Shown: one piece after another, positions 1-11,300 of the stretch
How the letters are laid out: each line of letters begins with the position of its first letter
Position numbering within the stretch: the first letter of the stretch is position 1
From: Harmothoe impar
Taxonomy: Eukaryota > Annelida > Polychaeta > Phyllodocida > Polynoidae
Assembly (NCBI GenBank): GCA_947462335.1
Contig: OX381705.1
Coordinates: 39,549,770-39,613,769 of the forward strand
Direction: 5' to 3'
DNA: 64,000 nucleotides
The notes under the pieces: model-generated
Told to the model about the DNA's origin: nothing
Database searches by the model: none
The model's input: the letters and a program-made list of their open reading frames with translations, nothing else
Program-made: the position numbers and the translations under genes

Positions 1-2780
1 CGCATCATAGATTCTTCGATCAACTTCGTAAAGAACTTCGATTTCGATGGAGGAGCAACCTCTCTACACCCCTGGTGAGGGCCTCCAGTCCGACGACTTG
101 GATCTATTCCAAGATGTTGACGATGGACAGTTCGACAGTGTTCATGAGTCGGATTACGAGTCTGCCTCTGAGTCTACTGGGAGCTCAGCCGCCACTGTGC
201 TGGAGTGGGTCCCTATTCGACGGCCGAGCAGGACGCTAGGGCCATGCCGCTGCCAGCGACGGTAAATTTAGGACCTTTGCCCTGGCATAACACCCCAAGG
301 CGCGTCCCGGCGAAAGACATCGAGAACTCCATGGAAACGAATCCAGCGGGCGACCTGGAGGAAAGTGAGATGCCAGAGTTAGAAGAGGTGAGCCGAATGC
401 CCATTCATACAGTAACAGAAGCTGAGATGGAGGACGCCGTTCGAAAATCCCTAGCTCAAGAGCAGTTGATGGAGGTGTTAGAGTGCGAGCCGCCATTATA
501 TACTTCGTTACACCTCCACCCAACCCTCATGGCAATGGTGCTGGAGAAGTTAGAAGAGCATGGCTTCTATCACCACGATGGGACTTGGCTTGACTGTTAT
601 GAAGGGGCCATCTTTGGAGCCTATAAGAACAATATTTTTAGCCAGATTCTGTTACGTTTTGGTAAGGACTTTCGAGCCCTCAAACAGGCCCAACCGACTG
701 TAGAGCCAGTCCTATCGAGTGATGGTAGTAGTAAAAACGCCAAGGGAAGGAAGAAACGGCTCACTAAACATAAGAGTGACCGCAGATCCTCCCGCTCGAA
801 TACCCCTCCAGCCACTCCACCAACATCCGAGGGACCGTGCCTACCCCAGCTCAATTCGAATCCATTTCGAGTCCTCCCGAGTCGACCCCGACTCAATTCG
901 AAGCACACACCCCTGCGACTGAGACTGTTAAGACTCAATTCGAATCCCCTCCAGAGACTCCTGAATCATCTACGGTTCAATTCGAGAAGTCTCCAGATCT
1001 CCTCAAGTCAACACCCACGGATATTACCTCCACTACACCGGAACAAGCTGAGTAGGAAGCTCGCTATGCTCAGGTGTTGAAGGAATCCGACGACTTGAGG
1101 GCAGCAAATGAACAATTGAGACAAACTCTTGACGCTCTCAAGGCTGCTCCGAATGTTCCTCTCACACGAGCTCAGGCACAGAAAAATCCTAATCCAAACA
1201 AAGGACGTGCCTCAATCGACTCCTCAGCACCTAATTCGGATGTTGACCAGGGACAGTTCGAGGTACCGAAAGCCCAACGACGGAAAGTAAAGAAGGCTGA
1301 AGCCCAACAGCCCTGTGTTCCCCACCCTCTACCCCCACAGACGACTGCATCAACATGTCTCCCACTGTGAGGTTGGTAGATGTGGTTTCGAAGGGTGAAG
1401 TAACAGCTTCTCCTTCGACACCGCCAGGAACACCAGCTAAGGCTTTGGCGCAGGTCCCTGCACCTGCATCTCCACCAACGGCCCCTCTGTCCGGGCATTC
1501 GAATACCTCAAGCCCAGTGGCTCCTCCCTCGGCAGCAGCCGCAGCAGCTGCCCCAGCAGCAGGGAGTCCCCAAGATGAACCAAATTCCAGAGCAGAAGAT
1601 ATGATCTGGCGAAACGCTACTGGTGGCTTCAAAATGTCCAGGCCCGAGTGTATTGAACACTGCAAACAATCCTGGGGGACGTACTCATGCCCCAAGGAAA
1701 CGGACTTCGAGGGCCTGTCCGACGATGAGGAATGAGTCTCCAGTAATGCGACTGTCAGCACTTTTCTGTGGACCGAAAACTGGTTCAACCGTCTCTCTGA
1801 TCGTAAGCAGTTTCCTGAATCGTACTATAACCATGAGGGCCGCCCCAAGATCTGGTGGGCCATGGCAAGGTATCGACAGGGGAAAAATGAGGAATGTCCT
1901 TCGATTCGTGCATGTACTACTTCAAACATGAGAATCGGCCCATGGCGACACCACTTCGATTTATGCGACACCTGGTGGAGTGCCATATGCACCACAGGGC
2001 ACAGTATATCTGCTCTGACACGTGGAGGAGTAACCAGAAATGCCGTGGGATTCGAATACTTCGAAAAGGACACTTGATCCTTGATCCAGTGCCAAACAAA
2101 GCCGAGCCATGTTGCTGGCCCGCAAGAACGTAATGGACCTACACTCTAAGTTAATTGCTGGCCTGGACAAGGTGAAGGTCAAAAACATCACCATCGAGAC
2201 ATTACAGTTCGGGAAAGTCGAGATTGCTAGAAACTCAAAGCAGTCTGCCGTCTTTGCACGCACTGACCGGAGAGGATGTCTGGATCTGGGTAAAGTTATC
2301 TATGCAGAGATGGCTGCATGGAGAACCGCCAACCCCCTCACAGGGAAAAGCGGCGAAGCCAACAGAAATCCGGCAACCTCCGAACCCGAATGTAAGAAGG
2401 TGAAATCGGAAGCCCAATCTCCTCGAGCTCTCCCGCCAGGGAGAGGAAGAGGAGTGACGATCGAGCATCGGTCCCCACTCCAGGGGCTGCTACCCGACTA
2501 TGGTCCAGATTTCTCTGCACCAAAGGGTCGTTCCATGCTCCAAACCCTTCGTCCACTGACCCCGGGGAACCTGGCCAGTAAGTCTGAGTATCCTCCTATG
2601 GATCCTCCAGGGCCGGAATGACAAACACAGAAGGATCCCTATAAGGATCTCCCATCAGTCATCTGTGTGGAAGATGTTATTTATTGGCCCCACTCGAGAG
2701 ATGTGGAGATGATCGAGGATTCGGAGAACCATGTCCTACCTGGGAAACCGGACATGGTGGTGACTGCCACCATTAACACC
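1..2780 (+). pseudogene. Degenerate Gypsy accessory ORF3 (zinc-finger protein), N-terminal and central part
   Basis: Coding potential runs through at least three frames (pieces at 47-265, 205-1080, 1074-1370, 1355-1735, 1862-2133 and 2109-2621), so the gene is broken by several frameshifts and stops. It is recognised by homology to the intact third ORF of the Gypsy element at 31445-34741. Shared features are a W-x-NA-x3-F block followed by a Cys-rich stretch ending in SDDE (about 1600-1735), then a CPF-x2-C ... RF-x-RHL ... H-x-HH-x5-C finger (about 1900-2010), then an ART/VD-x-R block near 2260. An Ala/Pro-rich linker precedes the Cys-rich stretch in both. The DNA is unusually rich in TTCGA. 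The 5' end lies outside the window. Coding similarity stops near 2780, where a Mag-like pol begins in the same orientation. I read this junction as an inversion breakpoint. The biochemical role is unknown; zinc-dependent nucleic-acid binding is an inference. Confidence 0.7.
837..1020 (+). repeat. Short degenerate tandem repeat encoding QFES-like units
   Basis: A motif close to CAATTCGAA recurs about every 30-60 bases. In one frame it encodes repeated P/T-x-QFES/QFEK units within the degenerate ORF3. Related QFE/QFD words occur upstream near 130 and downstream near 1255, so the repeat probably expanded inside the protein rather than being an insertion. Confidence 0.5.
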
Positions 2781-2784
2781 CCCC

Positions 2785-4545
2785 ACTCCTTGGACTGAGG
2801 ATGTGTGTGGACATGAATCTGGTACAGCTTGTAATGTCCATCGATGAACAGGAAGCTGGGATACGAGAGTATGATACGAGTGATAACGACCCTGCTATCA
2901 ATGCCCTGATTTCAGAATACACTGACATTTTTTGAGGGTATAGGAGAGTTTCCTGGGGCGCATAACATCAGTTTGCAGCCAGGAGCTGAGCCAGTCATAC
3001 ATGTCCATCCGTGACAAAGTCAAGGCTGAGCTGGATCGTATGGACAGTCATGGGATAGTTACGAAGGTCACCAAACCCACAGACTGGGTTAGCTCCATGG
3101 TGGTGGTTCACAAAACAAATGGTGAATTAAGGGTATGCTTGGATCCCTGATCAAGGCAATAAAATGACCACATTACCCAGTTCCAACCCTGGATGATGTC
3201 ACTAGCAGACTGTCAGGATGCAAATATTTATCTACGCTTGATGCCCGCAGCGGTTACTGGCAGATTCATCTGGATGATGTATCATCCTGGCTGACAACGT
3301 TCAACATGCCTTTTGGTCAGTACAGGTACTGACGTATGCCTTTCGGTATCAACTGCGCCCAGGACATATTCCAGAGGCGTGTGGGTGAGACCGATGAGGG
3401 GCTGGCCAGAGTAAAAGGCATCAGTGACAATGTACTCATGGCCGGAACAACTCAGGAGGAACACTTGGAAACGCTCCGTGCAACATTCCAACGTGCTCTT
3501 GAGCACGGCCAAAGGTACAAACTGGATTAATGCCATTTCAATGTGTCACAAGTAAAATACTATGGCCACGTCATATCTGACAACGGTTTCCAGGCTGACC
3601 CCAAGAAGGTTGAGGCTATCACTCATATGGCAGCTCCCACCTCGAAGGCAGAACTCCAAACCATACTTGGGATGGTGAATTACCTTGCAAAGTTGCACCT
3701 AATCTGAGCAGCATTACTGCCCCGATGCGAGACCTGCTGAGAAAGGACATAAAGTTTATGTGGGATGCCCAGCAGGACGTAGCATTCGCCAAGATGAAAG
3801 AGATCATCACAAAGGCCCCGGTCCTGGCATTCTATGACCCCAACAAGCCACTAACACTGCAGGTAGACGCCTCTGAGAAGGCCACAGGAGTGACACTTAT
3901 GGCTGTGTCTCACGACCTTGGGTCAATGTTTTTGTCTCTGACCAGGTGCCGTCTCTAACCAGGTGCCGTCTCTGACCAGGTGCCGTCTCTGACCGGCTTA
4001 GCTTGATAAGGTCAAAATACCAACAGAAGGAGGCTAATTATAGTTATGATAATAATAATAATAATGTTTTTACAAATCCTTATATATATGACTATAATTC
4101 TTTTTAAAACACTTTTTTTCTGACACCTGGTCAGAGACGGCACCAGGTCAGAGACGGCACCTGGTCAGAGACGGCACCCAGTTAGAGACAAAAAAATTGG
4201 CCCAAGGTTGTGAGACACAGCCTTATGCAGGATGGCCAACAGATTGAATATGCATCCCGAGCATTAGATGCATCCAAGGGTAACTGGGCCCCGATTGAGC
4301 GTGAGATGCTAGCTATTGTACACTGATGCTCCCGGTTCCACCAGTACGTACATAGCAGAAAAACGACAGTGGAGTCAGACCACAAGCCTCTGGAATCAAT
4401 CCTCCGCAATCCCATATCAGCAGCACCCAAAAGGCTCCAAACAATAGAGCTCCAGAGGTACATGTATGACATTGACGTGGTGTACAAGCCGGGAAAGGAT
4501 ATCCCAGTCACAGACTGCTTGAGCAGAAACCTGGTGGTAGTGTGA
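2785..4545 (+). pseudogene. Mag/K02A2.6-like Gypsy pol fragment (RT and RNase H)
   Basis: Translations in several frames match the reverse transcriptase and RNase H of Mag-lineage Gypsy elements. The segment opens with an LGL-x-MC-x-DMNL block, the region that normally follows protease. It continues with the EGIGEFPG block, the fingers region ending in a W-V-x-SMVVV motif, LDARSGYWQIHLDD (near 3237), MPFG...AQDIFQR (3334-3380), an ISDNVL catalytic-loop remnant in place of V-x-DD (so catalytic Asp residues appear lost), and the thumb region. RNase H begins with VDASEKA (near 3863), is interrupted by a MITE at 3901-4222, and resumes to a DCLSRN ending near 4535. Stops and frameshifts occur throughout. 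Integrase is absent. The missing gag-protease half appears to be the minus-strand fragment at 22.58-23.7 kb. Confidence 0.75.
3901..4222. mobile_element. 322-bp foldback MITE with 17-bp subterminal repeats
   Basis: The element starts GGCTGTGTCTCAC and ends GTGAGACACAGCC. Its arms of about 100 bp are near-perfect inverted repeats. Each arm carries three to four tandem 17-bp units (GTCTCTGACCAGGTGCC on the left, its complement on the right). TTAT is present on both sides (3897-3900 and 4223-4226), a 4-bp target duplication. Removing the element plus one TTAT makes the RNase H reading frame of the host Gypsy fragment run through the site, which independently fixes the boundaries. It encodes no protein. 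The superfamily is undetermined. Confidence 0.85.
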
Positions 4546-4589
4546 TATTATGAAGGCTAAAATCGCTATTAATTGACCAAGAATATCAT

Positions 4590-5101
4590 TGTAGGGGTTG
4601 TGGTTGCAAATTCGATTGAATGCAACAGGTTTATTCAGTTACAATCACAGCCTCAAAAGTAACACGAAGGTTTGTTCGGTTCAATCAAATAACCAACTCG
4701 AAATGTACAGTGTTCTACCCTTTAGCTTGAAGTCAGCAAAGCTGGATGATCTGGTCCTGGGCCAGCATAGCTGGTGCAGGAGCCAGAGAGTTGGAGGGGT
4801 GTAGGTGCCCTGTGATCGAAAGGTAACGAAGGTATCGAATGTATCGAAGGGTGTGGGTCTGAGCTCGTCCTGGGACGAACTCACTGAGGTAGCCAACCTC
4901 GACCTCTTATATACCCTGAGCGCGGACCAAGCAGTGTCGACGTGGCACTCCACCAGAGCGCCGTCTGGAGTGCCCTGCCTGGCTCCGCTACCGGATAATC
5001 GAAAGGACATGGCGTAGGTGTCGCCACCTAGTGTCTGAAGGAGGCAATTCCCGCGTTGACTCCACGAACCCATGTTTACACGTATTATTCGTGCCCCTAC
5101 A
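4590..5101 (-). repeat. 512-bp LTR (3' LTR) of an older ORF3-type Gypsy
   Basis: It begins TGTAGGGG and ends CCCCTACA, an 8-bp perfect terminal inverted repeat. Read on the minus strand it has a TATA box (complement of TTATATA near 4906-4912) and an AATAAA signal (complement of TTTATT near 4630), in the same order as the intact Gypsy LTRs at 29946-30429 and 42140-42623, which share the CCCCTACA edge. The sequence immediately right of 5101 (TCACCCCCACC) reads as a polypurine tract on the minus strand, so this is a 3' LTR with the element body to the right. It shares the TCGA-rich composition of the ORF3 fragments. Confidence 0.75.
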
Positions 5102-5567
5102 TCACCCCCACCAGATTATAACAAGGGTTGACACATCTGATATAATATACAATTCAAAAATAGGCGAATAATATCAGTGTACACAAAGACATCAATTATA
5201 TTGAGTCGAAGGGTTCGAATATGTTCTATCTGAGCATGTGGAAAACCGCATGCTGATTTAGACCTGTTACACTAACCAACGTTTATAAATACAATTTATG
5301 TACATAACAGGGATCTAAGAGATCCAACAACAATAACGACAACATAGGTTCGTTAGTATCCATCTTTAATAAAGATATTAATATATATATGTTTTTCTAC
5401 TCTACTTTCCTTTACTACTGAGATCACAGCTTTTTGGTTTTGATGAGATCGAAAATAACATTTTTATTATTTTTACACTTTTGGGTAGGTAAATGCACAT
5501 TATGTGACTTTAGGACGGATTGACACAGAAGTATTGGTTCGAAAACGTTTTTATAGGCAAACCGTGC
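5102..5567 (-). other. Probable 3' untranslated part of the old ORF3-type Gypsy
   Basis: This stretch lies between the minus-oriented polypurine tract and the Harbinger target site. It has no ORF. Together with 13794-14290 it would form the spacer between ORF3 and the 3' LTR. The summed distance from the LTR to the conserved LFT-x2-L motif is about 1.3 kb, against about 1.5 kb in the intact element. Apart from AT-rich sequence and a TTCGAA word near 5214, nothing specific is visible. Confidence 0.45.
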
Positions 5568-5570
5568 CTG

Positions 5571-5780
5571 GAGGCCGTTTTTCCCCATTGGTTTTGGGGT
5601 CCGTATGTGTCATACAGGGGTCCCGGCATCCCATACGGGTAAAAAGTGTTTTTCCTCATCGGATACAGACATTTTTTACCAAAAAGCAGAATCCCGTATC
5701 CTATACGGAATCCCGTATACGCATACGGGAAAAAAGCGTTTTTCCTCATCGGATACAAGATTTTTTTTCCACATCCTGTC
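5571..5780. repeat. Left terminal inverted repeat and subterminal CCGTAT array of H1
   Basis: The terminal repeat (5571-5592) is followed by many copies of CCGTAT or its complement ATACGG and the variant CCCGTAT, in both orientations, for example around 5600, 5628, 5690, 5705 and 5722. The same hexamers crowd the right end of H1 and both ends of the second Harbinger. They are plausible binding sites for transposase or the SANT accessory protein; that function is inferred. Confidence 0.6.
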
Positions 5781-5958
5781 CATATAAGTCTCCTCAATTC
5801 CTGAGCTATCAGAGCAGCATAAATTCAAAAAAAGTGGCCTGTATGCTGCATGCGAGTACTTCAACTCCGGCATAGGTAATTCAGTACCCGCATGGGGTGT
5901 AGGTATGTTGCATGACCTTGACCTTGGCCCACTCTCTGCTTTCCCACCAAAATTCAAC

Positions 5959-7748
5959 ATGGTGTGGGGGTGGACGCAGAAGGAGAAGAGGGAATACTTT
6001 CAGAGAGTGGACCCCTTCAGCAGGTATTCCGAAAAGAAGTTCATAGCCCGGTACAGGCTTAGTAAAGATGTCTGCCGAATTCTGGTGAAGAGCTACGTCG
6101 CCACCCGCTCAAACAAGATTCTGCGTGGTAAACATGCAGTCCCACACAGCCTTAGGGTATGTATACATGTTGTACTCTTGTACCACTGCTACCACTGTTA
6201 TTCTGTATATACTGTATTTTATACCCGTCCCATATCTCAATCATATTGAGTACAGAAAGAAAGAGTTGTATAGAGTACCATGTTCATCTTCTTTTCTATA
6301 CACTTATATGAACCTATAGTGTCAGACCTGCATACCTTAATTTTATTGTACCTTAATTGGCCTATACCTTTATTTCAGTTCCTGACAGCTTTGCGTTATT
6401 TCGCCTGAAAACCAAAAAGTCACGGTGCTTTGGTTTGGTGGATGGCACCCACTTCCCCATCGGTTGCCCTAAAGGACTGGTGAAGGACGAAAACCAGTTC
6501 TTCTGCTACAAGGGGTACTACTCCATCAACGCAATGGTAAGTTGAAATTCAATCTTGTCCTAACACACATATTCTATCTTTTTTTTCCCTCTTCATAAGA
6601 AATAAAATAATTGACTTCTTATTATATTATCTGACCTTTAAGGACATCTAACTTGTCATGTATTATGGTAAAGTATTCAAAGCAACAGCACATAACGTCT
6701 TCACAATTATTTTATTTTTTATATCTTTTCTCTCTACAGATCGTGGGCGACTATGACGGGATGATCATGCATGTCAACGCAGCCAATCCGGGAACATGTA
6801 ACGACATCTATGTGATGAACGGCAGTCAGCTAAAATACCTCAGGGACCATGGTGACTTCAAAGGTTTCTACCTGCTTGGAGATTCTGGGTAGGTTTATAT
6901 TTTAACAGGCAGTATTTTAATGAATACACTCTGTTCCCCACATCTCTGTCCTTACAATATAAACTTTCAAATTTTCCACATAACATATGTCACATCGCGT
7001 TTTACCAAAAATAAACAAATGTACTTTTTCCCGTTTGCAAAGCAGGAAATGCAGCTGAAAATACTATATCACACACCTGAACGTGATGGTCTACTTAATG
7101 CTACCTTTATATTTTCAGATATGTTCTGACTGACTACATTCTAACCCCGGTCAGGGTGGAGCGTACTCAGGCGGAGGCCAACTGCAACAAGTGGCACCGT
7201 AAAACGAGGTCCCTGATTGAACGGATCATGGGACAGGTCAAGCAGAGACTAAGGTAAGTTCAAGCTCTTTGCACAATACCTTAAATACAGTAACACAACA
7301 ATGTAAACAGTAAAATGCACAAATTTGTCACAGCACCAACTTTGTATGAACTATGTTAACACAACATTTCACTTCTATACATGAGACATATGACAGTATA
7401 AATTTCCCCATATGGGTGGAGGAATGAACAGATTTGGATATAGCTCTACAAAACATATCGACTAATTTCAGATGCATGGACAGTAGTGGAGGGTATCTGA
7501 TGCACGATCCTGTGCGGGCAGCCCGGATCATAGAAACCTGCTGCTGCCTCCATAACTGTGCTAAGCTCGGTAAAGTCAAGCTGTTGAAGGACAATCCCCG
7601 GGCTAAGGACTGTTACAAGAAGAAACAGGCTGCTGCTGTCCAACCTGCAAACCTGGGACGCAAACCTAGTGTCTTGTTCACACACATGAGGAAGAGCTTC
7701 ATTCAGACCCATTTCCAGAACGACCACCTGGAGAAGAAGGATAAATAA
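5959..7748 (+). pseudogene. Harbinger transposase (DDE_4 family), H1 copy, internally deleted
   Basis: Five exons with GT-AG introns: about 5959-6156, 6379-6536, 6740-6888, 7119-7253 and 7472-7748. The protein matches the second copy at 50765-52416. Catalytic-type motifs are VDGTHFPIGCP (first D, exon 2), GDSGYVLTDY (second D, split by intron 3) and ERIMGQVKQR (E, exon 4). The KGYYSIN and PG-x-CND-x-YVMNGS blocks are also present. Between ALRYFA and the KKSRCFG block, about 50 codons present in the other copy are missing at about 6406, and the frame breaks there, so this copy should be inactive. An upstream in-frame ATG exists at 5905; I prefer 5959 because similarity to the other copy starts there. 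Intron 3 (6889-7118) has no counterpart in the other copy. The product would be a nuclear transposase. Confidence 0.75.
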
Positions 7749-8359
7749 TCCCTCCATACCCAGCTAACAAAAAATGTTATTTAATGTCAAAATAACGTTA
7801 TATAATTTGGTATAACGTTATGCCATAGTAAGGAGCCTTCGAGAAACGTTATATAACGTTATAAAACGTTATAAAATGTTCTATAACGTTTTTTGTTTCC
7901 TGGGTAAGAACTATGAACTACACCCATGTTTCGATATGTCTGTTAAATGTACATCAATATAATAAAATAACATAATACCGGTATTTTTTTTGGGTATGTA
8001 GTATTAAACCATACAATAAACAGCCGCTAGCCTTGCTACACATTCTATCAGTTTTTAGCACCAACATGGATGCAGTGACTTATCCGTATGACCACGCTAA
8101 CGTAATACTTATTTATAAAGTAAAATATATGTATACATTTCCATGCAATGTCTGATAAGTGTACACAGAAATACATGAAAATCTAGAAACATGCCAGGGA
8201 TATACGACACCTGCACACATATGGAATGATATATTTAAAAACAGCACCCTGATTCAGGTTTTCACCGTTTAAAGTTGAACTGTATAATACAACCGGAGAT
8301 GTAATTAAATATGAACACTTTAACATTGATATATCTGTACCACATGGCCATATACATGT
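7749..8359. other. Convergent 3' interval of H1
   Basis: About 610 bp between the two convergent stop codons. It contains an AACGTTATA-type cluster (7780-7890) with repeated 'AACGTTAT' words and AATAAA-like signals, for example near 8017. No ORF is supported. Confidence 0.4.
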
Positions 8360-11300
8360 TTAAGTCTTGGGTTTACTTTTGAGCCGGAGAGATCGTTTCA
8401 GCTTGGGTTTGTTAGGACTACCGGGATCATCCCCCTGGTCGCTACTGTTTGACTGCACCTCCTGCAGGTCCACTCGGTCTTGTAGTATAACACACTCCTC
8501 TCCCCCGAGCACAGAGAAATTAGGCAGGCCATCCGTTGCTGGCGGGTGCTGAAGAATAGCTGAATAAAATGAGAAACATAGCATGTTCCATCAACTATTT
8601 TAATCATATCTTTTCTACCGTGACATATATTTATGCATTACAACATGAAGTAGCAATAAATTATCTTGTTTCACAGCATTTCTCATACAGCTGGAATGTG
8701 TTACATTTTTCTGTTCTTTAGCACTGTTTTATTTTATATGTAATGGGACAAAATATATTTTAAATTACCTGCTCCATTGAGGACATATTTGAGCTGCCCA
8801 TCCACCTGGATGTATGTACCATCAGGAGAATGGACTGGGGACTTCATGCAGTAAGCTGCCTCCTCCTGACCTGGACACATCACACAAAATATAAATGAAT
8901 TTTTTTAACAAGAAAAAAAGAATTGTTTCTGGGATAAAAAAGAGAGATGTTCTGTTGCACGATAAATACTTTTTTTAAAAAGAAAGGGTTAAAATAATAT
9001 AATATAGTAACATCCCTTGATGACACTTAAAACACAGGGAGGACTAATATCTACCTTTGGGTGGTTCCTGATGTGTCAGGTAGGCAGAAGTGGTAGGCTG
9101 TTTCTCTATACTGTGACACACACCATCCTCTTATTCTGCGTGGGGCAGCTCCGACTCCTTCTGCTCTTCCCCTGGTTTTTCTTCCTCCTCCCCCGCTTTG
9201 TCCAGTTCAGCTTTATCCTGCGCCATTCCGGATGCACCAGCCACCGGGACATCCTGAACTGCTGCAAGCACAGAAATAGCGGTATTTCTATTAAAAAAAA
9301 GGTGGCGGAAGCGCGGTGGGACAGGACATTTGTTACATGGTATCAATATGATTTGAAAAATTTAAGGCACATAATTATTTTTCTTGTACATTGATTTTAT
9401 TTCACCATATGAAAGAACAATTTAGCTAAACAAATTTGATATCCCGTATGTTATTCAGAGATATAAAAATTGAGTTACCTGGGTTGGAGGCCAGAAGGGG
9501 AATTATGTTCCGCTCGATTATACATTGTTGAGACAAGGTCTCCGTGTTTTTTACCAATGTGGATATGACGCTGTCTGCTTTCTGCATCACTGCCTGCAGT
9601 TTTTGATGATTACGTCCTAAAACACTAACTAACTTAGTCATGCCCGTCAAATTCTCAGCCACTTGGACTATCCCTGTAGACAATGTAGTCTGGGCTTCTG
9701 CTACTGATCGCGTGTTGGTAGTCAGCATGTTGCTGAACGAGTCCATATTTTTCATTACAGCCAAGTTCTTTTTCAGTATGTGGTCTACTACTTTCTCATC
9801 CACTAACGCTATACCCGACATGGATTCCTCATGTTTTTCTGTGCAAGTTTTAATGCATTGTTCCAGTTTGAGTTCATATGACTCATAGCGGTCTCCCATA
9901 CGTTTTGTGGCTGTAGCGATGGCCATTTCCACCTCGGCCTGCTTCTCCAGTGCCTTTTTACTGGAGTTTGCCATGGCATGCATGTTTTGCTGTAGTGTAG
10001 TGGCCATGTGGTTAGCAAATTCTGTTAATTTAGACGTCAGGGTATTGAACGCTGAGGTTCCCTTCTTCTTTTCTTGAAAACAGGGGATTGGAATATGTCC
10101 TCATCCGGGGGTGAATGCGGGGGAGACTGTGATTTCTCTCTTCTCACGGGCTCGGGGGTAGGAAGGGGGGAGCATTGCCGTATAGGGGATAGTTTGGTGG
10201 GTGTACTAGTGGTGAATATATGAGTTTGCTCCTCTTCCTCTGTATTGTGTGGTGTTTTCTTCACAGGGGTGTGAGGTTTACTTTGTTCTGCTTTATTTTC
10301 CTTCAGCATTTCGTCCACCTGCTGCTTCGTATACATAGTCGGTCCGGGTTGGTCTATACGGGTCGCAGCTTCCTTTACTTCAGTTTTTTTCTGCAGGAGC
10401 ATTTGCTGTACCTCCTCCTCTGTGTAACTCTTAACTGTTGGTTTTTTTACGGGGGTGGGAGGTTTATCTTGTTCTGTTTTTTGGCTTTTCAGTAATTCCT
10501 GTACCTGCTGTTCCGTATAAGTGGTAGAACGGGGTTCATTTGATGAGGGTTCAGGTTTGTTCTCTTCCGGTTTGTTATCCTTAAGAAATTCCTGCACCTG
10601 CTCTTCTGTGAACATGGTCGGCCTGGGTGGCCGTATGTGGGAGGTATCCTTTTTGGGCTCACTTCTCTGCTGTAGCAGTAGTTGTTCTACCTCCTCTGCT
10701 GAGTACATGGTACGGCCCGTCTTGACAAGAGGGGTGGGAGGAGGGGTTTCTTCTTCAATGCTTTCTTTCAGGAAATGCTGTACTTCCTCCTCTGTGTACA
10801 GAGAAGTGGTGGCAGGAGCAGGTTTCTTCCTTTTTTGTATCAACTCCTTTAGAACTTGTCTTTTTTGCTGGAGTTGGTGGAACTCTGATTTCTGGGTATA
10901 ACCAGGGGTTTATGTTTAGTTGAATACAATGACACCTTTTTGACTGGAGCGTTGGGTATTTTTATCTGGTCCACGGCCAACATGGCATTAGATATGGCAG
11001 CGGTAGTGGGGCGTTGTGCTGGATTTACCATGTTGCGAGCAGCTTTCAGTTTCTGGTGTTGTGAGGAGACACGCCTCAACAGTTGAGCCCTAGTAAAACC
11101 TTCAAAAAGGACCGGGGCGCTGGACTCCTCTTCAGAGTCACTGGGTGGTGCATCCTGCACCTGCACCTCTTCTTCCTCGTCTTCCTCCCGAACTATGTCC
11201 CCCTCCTCCGTTTCTATGTAAGTCCCATCATGCTCGTACTCCCGCATGTCCTCCGGCCTTTCCTCTGTCACCGGTACTACAAAGAAAAAAAAAAGAAACA

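Noticed and set aside
1..4545. ORF3-like region plus RT as a single Gypsy with an unusual gag
   Set aside because: A normal Mag gag-protease ending exactly where this RT begins is found at 22.58 kb on the other strand. The junction is better explained by inversion.
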